Below are positions 1 to 6,185 of a stretch of DNA of 8,744 nucleotides, in pieces; position 1 is the first letter of the stretch, and each line of letters starts with the position of its first letter. Source of the DNA: Bacteroidota bacterium (GTDB taxonomy: Bacteria > Bacteroidota > Bacteroidia > Chitinophagales > Chitinophagaceae); NCBI GenBank assembly GCA_021824855.1, contig JAKAJX010000179.1, positions 1-8,744 on the forward strand. Reading direction: 5' to 3'. The translations under genes and the position numbers were made by a program. The notes under the pieces are model-generated. The model was not told the DNA's origin and made no database searches. It saw only the letters and a list, made by a program, of their open reading frames with translations.

Positions 1-1
1 T

Positions 2-1462
2 ACAAATGGTTTTGAAGCAATAGAATTTATAAAAGATAATAAGGTAGATGTGGTATTGTTAGACGAATCCATGCCGGGCATTTCCGGACTGCAAACTTTG
101 CAAAAAATTAAAGAAATTAAACAATACATTCCGGTTGTATTAATTACAAAAAATGAAACCGAAACGTTGATGGATGAAGCAATTGGCCGACAAATAACCG
201 ATTATTTATTAAAGCCGGTAAACCCCAATCAAGTATTGCTGAGCTTAAAAAAAATAATTGATAACAAGCGGTTAGTTGCCGAAACTACCACTACCGCCTA
301 TCAGCAACAGTTTAACGAACTGTTTATGGCTTTAAACGATAACCCGAGTTATAATGAATGGATGGAAATTTATAAAAAATTAGTGTATTGGGAATTGGAG
401 ATGGAGAAAAGTAATAGTCCCGAAATGCGTGAAGTATTTGCATCGCAAAAAGATGAAGCTAATACTGCATTTTTTAAATTTGTTTCAAAAAATTATGCTA
501 AATGGATTAACCCAAAATCTATTGAATCGCCAATCATGAGCCATAATTTATTTCAATTTAAAGTATTGCCACATGTAGAAAAAGGCGTACCTGTTTTTTT
601 TATATTAATTGATAATTTGCGATTCGATCAATGGAAATCTATTCAACCTTTATTTGCAGAAAGTTTTAAAATTTTAGAAGAGGAAACATTTTATTCTATT
701 CTTCCAACAGCCACACAATACAGTAGAAATGCCATTTTTAGCGGATTATTGCCTATTGATATAGAAAAACAATTTCCCGAGCAATGGAAAAATGATGAAG
801 AAGAAGGCGGTAAAAACTTGTTTGAAGAAACCTTTCTTAAATCGCAGCTAAAAAGATTAAAAAAAGAAGATATTAAGGTTGGGTATACTAAAGTTTTAAA
901 TCATCATGATGGACAAAATTTGGTTAATAATATCCATAATTTATTAACGAACGATTTAAATATTATTGTGTACAATTTTGTAGATATGCTTAGTCATGCC
1001 AGAACAGAAATGGAAGTATTAAAAGAATTGGCAAGTGATGAAACAAGTTATAGAAGTGTAACTAAAAGCTGGTTCGAGCATAGTCCTTTGCATCAGGCAT
1101 TAAAAAAAATAGCCGATAAAAAGTGTAAACTAATTGTAGCAACCGATCATGGATCGGTAAGGGTAAAAACGCCATTTAAAGTAGTGGGCGATAAGCAAAC
1201 CACTGCCAATCTTAGGTATAAGCATGGGAGAAATTTAAATTACGAATCAAAAGATGTGCTTGCATTTAAAGATCCACACGAGGCTGGCTTGCCCGTTCCT
1301 ACGGTTAATTCATCTTTTATATTTGCTAAAGAAGATGGATATCTATGTTATCCCAATAACTATAATCATTTTGTAAATTATTATAAAAATACTTTTCAGC
1401 ATGGAGGTATTAGTTTAGAAGAAATGATTATTCCAATAATTAAAATGAGTAGCAAAGTGTAA
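2..1462 (+). CDS. porX: PorX-type response regulator with PglZ domain (5' end missing)
   Basis: The reading frame is open from base 2, so the gene starts left of the window. A GTG at 50 lies inside the receiver domain and is not a real start. 486 residues are visible; about 30-40, including the first acidic residues of the receiver, are missing. The receiver shows the phosphoacceptor Asp in LLDESMPG (codon 62-64), the LITK Thr and the LLKPVNPNQ Lys (codon 212-214). After a helical linker comes a PglZ domain of the alkaline-phosphatase superfamily, with IDNLRFDQW, PTATQYSRN, VDMLSHA, ATDHGS and KHGRN supplying likely metal ligands. This architecture and the linker sequence match PorX, the cytoplasmic regulator that with the kinase PorY controls type IX secretion in Porphyromonas; the PglZ part of PorX is reported as a zinc phosphodiesterase. 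No porY or secretion structural gene is in view. PglZ also occurs in BREX phage defence, but fusion to a receiver argues for PorX. Confidence 0.93.
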   Translation, partial: TNGFEAIEFIKDNKVDVVLLDESMPGISGLQTLQKIKEIKQYIPVVLITKNETETLMDEAIGRQITDYLLKPVNPNQVLLSLKKIIDNKRLVAETTTTAYQQQFNELFMALNDNPSYNEWMEIYKKLVYWELEMEKSNSPEMREVFASQKDEANTAFFKFVSKNYAKWINPKSIESPIMSHNLFQFKVLPHVEKGVPVFFILIDNLRFDQWKSIQPLFAESFKILEEETFYSILPTATQYSRNAIFSGLLPIDIEKQFPEQWKNDEEEGGKNLFEETFLKSQLKRLKKEDIKVGYTKVLNHHDGQNLVNNIHNLLTNDLNIIVYNFVDMLSHARTEMEVLKELASDETSYRSVTKSWFEHSPLHQALKKIADKKCKLIVATDHGSVRVKTPFKVVGDKQTTANLRYKHGRNLNYESKDVLAFKDPHEAGLPVPTVNSSFIFAKEDGYLCYPNNYNHFVNYYKNTFQHGGISLEEMIIPIIKMSSKV

Positions 1463-1478
1463 ATTGTGAATAAGTACA

Positions 1479-1509
1479 TTTAAAAAAAGGTAAGCGAATT
1501 GTATTTTTG
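1479..1509 (+). promoter_or_regulatory. Candidate Bacteroidota promoter for the 89-aa gene
   Basis: TATTTTTG at 1502-1509 is an exact match to the -7 consensus TAnnTTTG. A TTTA at 1479-1482, 19 bases upstream, matches three of four bases of the -33 element TTTG. Transcription would start around 1513-1516, leaving a leader of roughly 12 bases before the ATG at 1527. The site falls in the 64-bp gap after porX, where no terminator is visible, so read-through from porX is also possible. The octamer is AT-rich and not rare by chance. Confidence 0.45.
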
Positions 1510-1526
1510 TTACATCAATTAGAGCG

Positions 1527-1796
1527 ATGAAATTTACACAACATAACTTAGATAAATTAGAAGCTATTTTAGCTGAAAACAATTATACAATTCGGTACGA
1601 AAGAGGTACATTTCAAAGTGGATGGTGTTTGCTCGAAGCAAAAAAAATTGTAGTGTTAAATAAGTTTTTAGATATTGAAGCACGCATGAATACACTAATG
1701 GAATTAATTCCGCAATTGCAAATAAATATTGATAAATTAACGCACGATAGCCAAAAAGTATATCTAGAAATAATGGCTAAAACTCCTGTGGTATAA
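1527..1796 (+). CDS. Small uncharacterised protein (89 aa)
   Basis: I do not recognise a characterised family. The protein has no signal peptide or membrane segment and is probably cytosolic. It begins with a helix-like stretch (residues 6-18), then a compact beta-like segment with a distinctive pattern: RYERGTFQSGWC (23-34), LLEAKKIVVLNKF (35-47). A helical segment (49-66) follows, and a C-terminal helix. The pattern resembles short conserved hypothetical proteins seen in several phyla; I have no function for them. The ATG at 1527 is preceded by no Shine-Dalgarno sequence. It lies 64 bp after porX and 48 bp before the PhnP-like gene on the same strand, so cotranscription is plausible, although an exact TAnnTTTG octamer upstream suggests its own promoter. 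Codon use resembles its neighbours. That it is a real gene rests on the strong residue pattern, full occupancy of the gap and strand consistency. Confidence 0.8.
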   Translation: MKFTQHNLDKLEAILAENNYTIRYERGTFQSGWCLLEAKKIVVLNKFLDIEARMNTLMELIPQLQINIDKLTHDSQKVYLEIMAKTPVV

Positions 1797-1832
1797 CAAT
1801 AATTTTATTATCATTAACAACTATTGTTTCTT

Positions 1833-1840
1833 TATTTTTG
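1833..1840 (+). promoter_or_regulatory. Possible -7 element before the PhnP-like gene
   Basis: TATTTTTG here is the same exact TAnnTTTG octamer that precedes the 89-aa gene. It ends only four bases before the ATG at 1845, so a transcript from it would be leaderless or would need a later start. No good -33 element lies 19-21 bases upstream; the bases there are AT-rich without TTTG. The weak spacing keeps confidence low. Confidence 0.25.
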
Positions 1841-1844
1841 ATGA

Positions 1845-2624
1845 ATGGAAACACCTTCTATTCACATTACTTTTTTAGGTACAGGTACCAGCAGTGGTGT
1901 TCCAATGATTGCTTGTGATTGTGATGTTTGCAGTTCAACAAACCCCAAAGACAATAGACTGCGGAGCAGTATTTTGGTAGAATCTGCAACAACTACTTTT
2001 GTAATAGATGCCACACCCGATTTTCGATATCAAATGTTGCGAGCAAAAAATAAAAAATTAGATGCTGTATTGTTTACGCATCCGCACAAAGACCATATTG
2101 CAGGCTTAGATGATGTAAGGGCTTATAACTATATTCAAAAAAAATCTATGGAAATATTTGCAAACGCTATAACTATAGAAGCTTTGCAAAGAGAGTTTTA
2201 TTATGTATTTACAGAAAAAAAATATCCGGGAATACCGCAACTCACTATTCATAAAATTGAAAATATTCCGTTTACTATTGGCGATATTCATGTTATTCCT
2301 ATTTTAGTTTGGCATCTGAATATGCCGGTTCTGGGATATAGAATAAATAATTTTACTTATATTACAGATGCAAATAGAATTGATGATATTGAAAAAGAAA
2401 AAATTAGAGGATCGGAAATTATTGTATTAAATGCATTACGGAAAGAGCAGCATATATCGCATTTTACATTAACCGAAGCAGTAGCATTGGCGCAAGAATT
2501 ACAAATACCAAAAGCTTATTTTACACATATTAGTCATCAATTAGGCAAACACGAACTTGTAAATAAAGAATTACCAAGCCACATGGAGTTGGCTTACGAT
2601 GGGTTGACCATTTTACACATATAA
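1845..2624 (+). CDS. PhnP-like metallo-beta-lactamase-fold hydrolase
   Basis: This 259-aa protein is a full-length member of the metallo-beta-lactamase superfamily. The N-terminal strand and loop FLGTGTSSGVP (10-20) are followed by a C-x-C-x2-C cluster (C24, C26, C29). The metal-binding HxHxDH motif is H79, H81, D83, H84 (THPHKDHIAGLDD). Further candidate ligands are H157, D175 in YITD, and H203 or H206. In E. coli PhnP, a phosphoribosyl 1,2-cyclic phosphate phosphodiesterase, a similar Cys cluster plus a C-terminal His holds a structural zinc; here H228, H231 and H236 could supply that His. No phn (C-P lyase) gene is nearby, so the substrate is unknown; a cyclic phosphate or nucleotide phosphodiester is an inference from the family. 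There is no signal peptide, so it should be cytosolic. Its stop codon lies 29 bases before the next start, and a hairpin spans that junction. Confidence 0.9.
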   Translation: METPSIHITFLGTGTSSGVPMIACDCDVCSSTNPKDNRLRSSILVESATTTFVIDATPDFRYQMLRAKNKKLDAVLFTHPHKDHIAGLDDVRAYNYIQKKSMEIFANAITIEALQREFYYVFTEKKYPGIPQLTIHKIENIPFTIGDIHVIPILVWHLNMPVLGYRINNFTYITDANRIDDIEKEKIRGSEIIVLNALRKEQHISHFTLTEAVALAQELQIPKAYFTHISHQLGKHELVNKELPSHMELAYDGLTILHI

Positions 2625-2655
2625 CCTTCGCAGATAACAATCCTGAAAAGGTTAT
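2621..2655 (+). promoter_or_regulatory. Hairpin joining a stop codon to the next start codon
   Basis: ATAACCTT (2621-2628) and AAGGTTAT (2648-2655) form a perfect 8-bp inverted repeat with a 19-base loop. The left arm contains the stop codon of the hydrolase gene (2622-2624); the right arm contains the first two bases of the next ATG (2654-2656). In mRNA the stem would cover the start region of the downstream gene and would be opened by ribosomes finishing the upstream gene, a layout that fits translational coupling. There is no U-run after it, so it is not a terminator. Confidence 0.4.
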
Positions 2656-3553
2656 GAAACAATTTTTGAAAGATTATTTTACTTTTTCTAAAAAAGAACG
2701 AATTGCTGTATTTATTTTATTACTGCTAATAGGCATTGTAATTGCCTTGCCTTATTTCTTTTCAAAAGAAACACTTTCCCCGAAGGAAAATGCCACATTA
2801 ACTTCTGCAATGAATGCTATTAATGCCAACCCATTACAAAAAGACTCTGTAAATACTATAGATTTATCGCAGCCTATTACCAATCATACTCAGCCGGAAG
2901 AAAAGAATAACTTATTTGTTTTTGATCCGAATATGATTGATGCAGATGGATGGAAAAAATTAGGAGTAAGAGATAAAACTATTCGCACTATTTTAAATTA
3001 TAGAAGTAAAGGAGGCAAGTTTATAGTAGCAACCGACATTCGTAAAATATGGGGATTAAAAAAAGAAGAAGCCGATAGACTTATTCCATTTATTCAAATA
3101 CAAAGCAATAATCCTATAAAGCAGTATAACAAAACATATCCTGCCCCAAAAAATACTGAGTCTTTAGAAATAAATACAGCAGCACCTCAGCAATTGAGGC
3201 AATTTTTAACGGATGCTTCTTTAGCATACAGAATAGTTAATTACCGAAATAAGTTAGGAGGCTTTATTAGTTTAACGCAAATAAAAGAAACCTATGGTAT
3301 TACCGATTCTCTGTATCAAGCCATACAAAATTATCTTACTATCAATACTACCGCAATCAATAAAATAAATATTAATCAGGCTACAGAATACCAGCTTGCT
3401 GCTCATCCATATATTAAAACAAGTATTGCAAAAGCTATTATTATATACCGAAATCAATATGGAAATTATCAAACCATTGATGATCTTAAGAAAATTGTAT
3501 TTATAGGTGATGATGTTTTTCAGAAAATATATCCCTACCTCACTGTGCAATAA
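2654..3553 (+). CDS. Membrane-anchored protein with three helix-hairpin-helix repeats (ComEA-like)
   Basis: The 299-aa protein begins with a short basic cytoplasmic stretch and one hydrophobic segment (about 17-36, AVFILLLLIGIVIALPYFF), with Lys/Arg before it, predicting an anchor with the bulk outside the inner membrane. A low-complexity linker to about residue 85 precedes three similar blocks: FDPNMIDADGWKKLGV...TIRTILNYRSKGGKF (about 88-150), LEINTAAPQQLRQFL...AYRIVNYRNKLGGFIS (about 170-230) and ININQATEYQLAAHP...AKAIIIYRNQYGNYQT (about 236-299). The N-x-A-x2-x2-L...I..YR...G.f pattern is that of the ComEA helix-hairpin-helix, which binds DNA non-specifically during natural transformation. 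Bacteroidota commonly carry such a single-pass protein, but its role in DNA uptake there is not established to my knowledge. It lies 29 bp after the hydrolase gene and is the last gene before a terminator. Confidence 0.88.
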   Translation: MKQFLKDYFTFSKKERIAVFILLLLIGIVIALPYFFSKETLSPKENATLTSAMNAINANPLQKDSVNTIDLSQPITNHTQPEEKNNLFVFDPNMIDADGWKKLGVRDKTIRTILNYRSKGGKFIVATDIRKIWGLKKEEADRLIPFIQIQSNNPIKQYNKTYPAPKNTESLEINTAAPQQLRQFLTDASLAYRIVNYRNKLGGFISLTQIKETYGITDSLYQAIQNYLTINTTAINKININQATEYQLAAHPYIKTSIAKAIIIYRNQYGNYQTIDDLKKIVFIGDDVFQKIYPYLTVQ

Positions 3554-3668
3554 TGGTATGTAATAGATGAAAATGTAACCAAGTAGTTGTAGAATTATGC
3601 CATTATAGAACCATAATAAATTTTAATTTTCTGATAGTTATATTGTTTAGGAAGTTATAAAAAGAAGA

Positions 3669-3695
3669 AGCCCTCCAAAAAGAGGGCTAATTTTA
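3669..3695 (+). terminator. Intrinsic terminator after the HhH-protein gene
   Basis: AGCCCTC (3669-3675) pairs perfectly with GAGGGCT (3682-3688) around a six-base A-rich loop, followed by AATTTTAT. The opposite strand also has a T-rich tract after the stem, so the hairpin could work both ways, but no minus-strand gene reads into it. It lies 115 bp after the helix-hairpin-helix gene and probably ends that transcript. Confidence 0.75.
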
Positions 3696-3750
3696 TCAGT
3701 ATAATACATTAAGAACCACAATTGGAATGCAAGTTGCGAATCTTGTAGCA

Positions 3751-3782
3751 ATAAAAAAAGAGGAAAAAACCTCTTTTTTTAT
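3751..3782 (+). terminator. Second intrinsic terminator, A/T-symmetrical
   Basis: ATAAAAAAAGAGG (3751-3763) is a perfect 13-bp inverted repeat of CCTCTTTTTTTAT (3770-3782) around a loop of six A. The GAGG/CCTC core flanked by A7 and T7 is the form of a bidirectional intrinsic terminator. It comes 62 bases after the first hairpin, so it is either a back-up terminator or the end of a short RNA that starts between the two. Confidence 0.7.
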
Positions 3783-3866
3783 TCAAGAAAATAGCTTAGG
3801 GTTGCATTATTATAAGTAGTAAATCCTTGTCAACTTTATCAATGAAATTCGGTAAATTTAAACGAT

Positions 3867-4502
3867 ATGATAAAAGTAGCTATTGCGGATGATCATTCAT
3901 TGATGCGTGAGGGTATCAGAAATGTGTTACGTGTACATAAAAATATAGAAGTTATACTTGAGGCGGCCAACGGAAAAATATTAATTGATTTGCTTGAGTT
4001 GGGAAATCTTCCACATATTGTGTTATTAGATATTCAAATGCCTGAAATGGATGGCTATCAAACATTGAGTTATTTAAAAGATCATTATCCTTCTATAAAA
4101 GTAATTATGTTATCAATGATTTATGATGATTTTGTTGTAAGTAATTTAATGCAACGTGGAGCTTCGGCATTTATTTCTAAAAATATAGAACCTGCTACTT
4201 TGGTAGAAACTATTGAAAGAACTTATTTAAATAATGATAAGCATAAAGAAGATGTAGAAAAAGCGCCTGTTCCGGATAAAATAGGAAAAGAATCGATGCC
4301 TTTACTTACCGATAAAGAATTAGAATTATTAAAATATTCTTCTACTCATTTAACCTATAATCAGATAGCAGCACTAATGTTAATGAGCCCAAAAACATTA
4401 GAGCATTACAGAATTAGTTTATTTAAAAAAATGAAAATACAAACGCGTTCGGAATTGGCTGCTTTGTCAGTTCGAATGGGATTTGGTAAAACCAATTTCT
4501 AA
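3867..4502 (+). CDS. NarL/LuxR-family response regulator
   Basis: This 211-aa two-domain transcription factor is a typical length for the NarL/FixJ class. The receiver (about 3-120) has the acidic pair D8/D9, the phosphoacceptor D55 in VLLDIQMPEMDG, S83 in the Thr/Ser position and K105 in FISKN, so it should be phosphorylatable. After a linker rich in charged residues (about 122-145), a LuxR-type helix-turn-helix covers about 147-206, with LLTDKELELL, QIAALMLMSPKTLEHYR and the closing FKKMKIQTRSELAAL. The role is sequence-specific control of transcription after phosphorylation; the target genes cannot be read from this sequence. No histidine kinase gene is adjacent, so it is an orphan here. 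It has strong terminators upstream and therefore its own promoter. The start at 3867 gives a complete receiver; no Shine-Dalgarno is visible. Its stop is 7 bp from the stop of the convergent 52-aa gene. Confidence 0.93.
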   Translation: MIKVAIADDHSLMREGIRNVLRVHKNIEVILEAANGKILIDLLELGNLPHIVLLDIQMPEMDGYQTLSYLKDHYPSIKVIMLSMIYDDFVVSNLMQRGASAFISKNIEPATLVETIERTYLNNDKHKEDVEKAPVPDKIGKESMPLLTDKELELLKYSSTHLTYNQIAALMLMSPKTLEHYRISLFKKMKIQTRSELAALSVRMGFGKTNF

Positions 4503-4509
4503 TACAAAC

Positions 4510-4668
4510 TTAATCTTCAGTATTACCGGTTTTAAAAATATTATCTACAGCGCCGCCCAGCATTGGAAATTTTTCTTTTACAAAGTTGGCAATAGCTTGA
4601 ATGGCTTTTTTGGCTTGTTCGGGGGTAATACCGGTTTCTTTTACTAAGCGTTCAATTAATTCGTTCAT
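4510..4668 (-). CDS. Small helical protein (52 aa)
   Basis: The frame could be opened further upstream (to 4707), but I choose the ATG at 4666-4668. It begins MNELIERLVKETGITPEQAKKAI, which matches my recollection of short conserved Bacteroidota proteins, and the extra 13 residues are not protein-like and would cover a promoter-like dyad. The protein is predicted as two or three amphipathic helices: NELIERLVKETG, a TPEQAKKAIQAIANFVKEKFP helix, then a polar tail ending in TED. The first half resembles a short DUF2267-like or helix-bundle repeat; this is a weak resemblance. There is no signal peptide or membrane segment. Function unknown. It lies downstream of the clpX terminator, so it probably has its own promoter, and it converges on the response regulator with only 7 bp between stops. 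Confidence 0.7.
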   Translation of the reverse strand: MNELIERLVKETGITPEQAKKAIQAIANFVKEKFPMLGGAVDNIFKTGNTED

Positions 4669-4678
4669 ATATAATATT

Positions 4679-4707
4679 GAAATGTAGTTATTGAATAACC
4701 GCCACAA
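4679..4707 (-). promoter_or_regulatory. Candidate promoter with a 13-bp dyad for the 52-aa gene
   Basis: Read on the minus strand, TACATTTC (4686-4679) matches seven of eight bases of TAnnTTTG, and TTG (4707-4705) lies 18 bases upstream. Between them is a perfect dyad, GTTATT-G-AATAAC on the plus strand (4687-4699), directly against the -7 element. Such a position suits a repressor or a spacer-binding activator. The -7 ends 10 bases before the ATG. All parts are AT-rich, so chance is not excluded. Confidence 0.35.
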
Positions 4708-4723
4708 GATAATTTTGATAATG

Positions 4724-4757
4724 AAAAAAGCGATGAGAAGTTATGCCCATCGCTTTA
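4724..4757 (-). terminator. Intrinsic terminator after clpX
   Basis: AAAGCGATG (4727-4735) and CATCGCTTT (4748-4756) form a perfect 9-bp stem with a 12-base loop. On the minus strand the stem runs into a stretch of six T, about 21 bases after the clpX stop. On the plus strand the stem is followed by TATATAAAT, so it may also stop transcripts coming from the response regulator. Confidence 0.75.
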
Positions 4758-4777
4758 TATAAATGTGAGCATCTGTA

Positions 4778-6010
4778 TTATGCTACTTTTAATAAATTTA
4801 ATTTACTCTTACTAAACATTCTTTCGGCATAGTCGGCTGAAATATGCAAATAAGTTTCTCCGGTTCCGGGCATTTCAAACATCGCATCGGTTAATATACT
4901 TTCGCAAATACTTCTTAAACCTCGGGCACCTAATTTATATTCTAATGCTTTTTCAACCATAAAGTCTAATACTTCCTCATCTATTTTTAATGTTATATTT
5001 TCCAATTCAAACAGTTTGCTATACTGTTTAATTAACGAGTTTTTAGGTTCGGTAAGAATATTACGTAAAGTTTCTTTATCTAAAGGATTTAAGTGCGTAA
5101 CAATAGGTAAGCGACCTAATAATTCGGGTATTAATCCAAAGCCTTTTAAATCTTGGGCGTTAATAAATTCTAATAAATTATTGCGTTGTGCATCTTGCAA
5201 TTCTTTATTTACGTTAAAGCCTATTGCGTTCGTATTTACTCTTCGGGCAATTACTTTATCAATGCCATCAAATGCTCCGCCACAAATAAATAAAATATTT
5301 TTAGTATCTATTTTAATCATTTTTTGTTCGGGATGTTTTCTTCCGCCTTGTGGTGGAACTAAAACCTCTGTTCCTTCAAGCATTTTTAATAATCCTTGCT
5401 GAACGCCCTCTCCACTTACATCTCGTGTAATAGAAGGATTATCGCCTTTGCGAGCAATTTTATCTATTTCATCAACATACACTATTCCTCTCTCTGCAGC
5501 GGGTACATCGTAATTACAGTTTTGTAATAAGCGGGTAAGCATGCTTTCAACATCTTCTCCAACATATCCGGCTTCTGTAAAAACGGTGGCATCAACAATG
5601 GCAAATGGAACATTGAGCATTCGGGCAATGGTTTTAGCCAATAATGTTTTTCCTGTTCCGGTTTCGCCTACCATAATAATGTTGCTTTTTTCTATTTCAA
5701 CATCATCGGTTTGTTTATGGGCAATTCTTTTGTAGTGATTGTAAACAGCCACTGATAGAACTTTTTTTGCATCGTCTTGCCCTATTACATATTCATCTAA
5801 AAAGCTTTTTATTTCAGATGGCTTTTTAATATTTAGCTTAAAGTTGGAAGAAAGATTGTCATTTTTTACATTTAATTCTTGTGCAATAATTTCTTGTGCA
5901 TGCTCTACACAATTTTCGCAAATATGACCTTCTTGACCGGCAATAAGTATTTTAACCTCATCGCGATTGCGACCACAAAATGAACAATGTAAATGACTTT
6001 GTTTAGACAT
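4778..6010 (-). CDS. clpX: ClpX, AAA+ unfoldase of the ClpXP protease
   Basis: The protein has 410 residues, the usual ClpX length. It uses ATP to unfold tagged proteins and feed them into ClpP. The N-terminal zinc-binding domain has C9, C12, C31 and C34. The AAA+ module shows Walker A GETGTGKT (115-122), pore loop GYVG (148-151), Walker B GIVYVDE (175-181), the second pore loop region GGRKHP (222-227) and the sensor-2 GARGLR (361-366). The IGF tripeptide (263-265, NAIGFNV) is the loop that docks into ClpP pockets, so this ClpX should work with ClpP. The start at 6010 gives a standard N-terminus directly before the zinc domain. The gene is 175 bp downstream of clpP copy B, a wide gap with its own promoter-like octamer, and ends just before a strong hairpin terminator. 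Confidence 0.98.
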   Translation of the reverse strand: MSKQSHLHCSFCGRNRDEVKILIAGQEGHICENCVEHAQEIIAQELNVKNDNLSSNFKLNIKKPSEIKSFLDEYVIGQDDAKKVLSVAVYNHYKRIAHKQTDDVEIEKSNIIMVGETGTGKTLLAKTIARMLNVPFAIVDATVFTEAGYVGEDVESMLTRLLQNCNYDVPAAERGIVYVDEIDKIARKGDNPSITRDVSGEGVQQGLLKMLEGTEVLVPPQGGRKHPEQKMIKIDTKNILFICGGAFDGIDKVIARRVNTNAIGFNVNKELQDAQRNNLLEFINAQDLKGFGLIPELLGRLPIVTHLNPLDKETLRNILTEPKNSLIKQYSKLFELENITLKIDEEVLDFMVEKALEYKLGARGLRSICESILTDAMFEMPGTGETYLHISADYAERMFSKSKLNLLKVA

Positions 6011-6110
6011 GATTTTTAGTTGTATCAGTTGTAATAATTGAATATTTTATTTTATTCGTTAGTGAACTGATAAATTAATACCGCTTATTTATATTTTAAA
6101 TTCAATAAGG

Positions 6111-6137
6111 CAAAGTTACACTTTTCCTGTAAAGGAA
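6111..6137 (-). promoter_or_regulatory. Candidate clpX promoter element with adjacent dyad
   Basis: On the minus strand TAACTTTG (6118-6111) is an exact match to the -7 consensus TAnnTTTG, about 100 bases upstream of the clpX ATG. Just upstream of it lies the inverted repeat TTCCT-GTAA-AGGAA (6124-6137). No clear TTTG is found 19-21 bases upstream of the octamer, so either the promoter is activator-dependent or the octamer is fortuitous. Confidence 0.35.
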
Positions 6138-6156
6138 GGCGACTGATTGGTAATTA

Positions 6157-6183
6157 AAGAAAATTGACAGTAGCGTAAACTGT
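6157..6183 (-). terminator. Weak possible terminator after clpP copy B
   Basis: ACAGT (6167-6171) and ACTGT (6179-6183) form a 5-bp stem with a 7-base loop directly after the clpP stop codon (6186-6188), followed on the minus strand by AATTTTCTTT. The stem is short, so it would at best cause partial termination before clpX. Confidence 0.25.
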
Positions 6184-6185
6184 AT

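Larger units (their letters stand above)
3554..3866. other. Gene-free gap with two terminators (313 bp)
   Basis: No reading frame of useful length is present on either strand. The gap holds two hairpin terminators (about 3669-3695 and 3751-3782) separated by some 55 bases, then about 85 bases of AT-rich leader for the response regulator. The first 115 bases are AT-rich and contain nothing I can name. The segment between the hairpins could be a short stable RNA or simply spacer. Confidence 0.6.

Noticed and set aside
50..52. GTG as the start of the PorX gene
   Set aside because: The codon lies inside the receiver domain (VVLLDESMPG); the frame stays open to base 2 and encodes receiver sequence, so the gene is simply cut by the window edge.
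50..1462. PglZ domain as part of a BREX or other phage-defence system
   Set aside because: The domain is fused to a receiver as in PorX, and no brx genes (methyltransferase, ATPase) accompany it.
3272..3550. 92-codon minus-strand frame inside the HhH-protein gene
   Set aside because: Shadow of a gene with three recognisable domain repeats; no supporting promoter or family resemblance.
3827..3860. Promoter for the response regulator (TTG at 3827, TAAATTTA at 3853)
   Set aside because: The spacing of 23 is too long, the octamer has one mismatch, and it ends only six bases before the ATG.
4669..4707. Longer 65-aa version of the small protein
   Set aside because: The extra residues are hydrophobic and irregular, and the segment contains the candidate promoter and dyad; the internal ATG gives the recognisable N-terminus.
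5016..5735. Open frames of 128 and 64 codons on the plus strand inside clpX
   Set aside because: They are antisense shadows of strongly conserved ClpX coding sequence, with cysteine- and serine-rich products that look non-natural.
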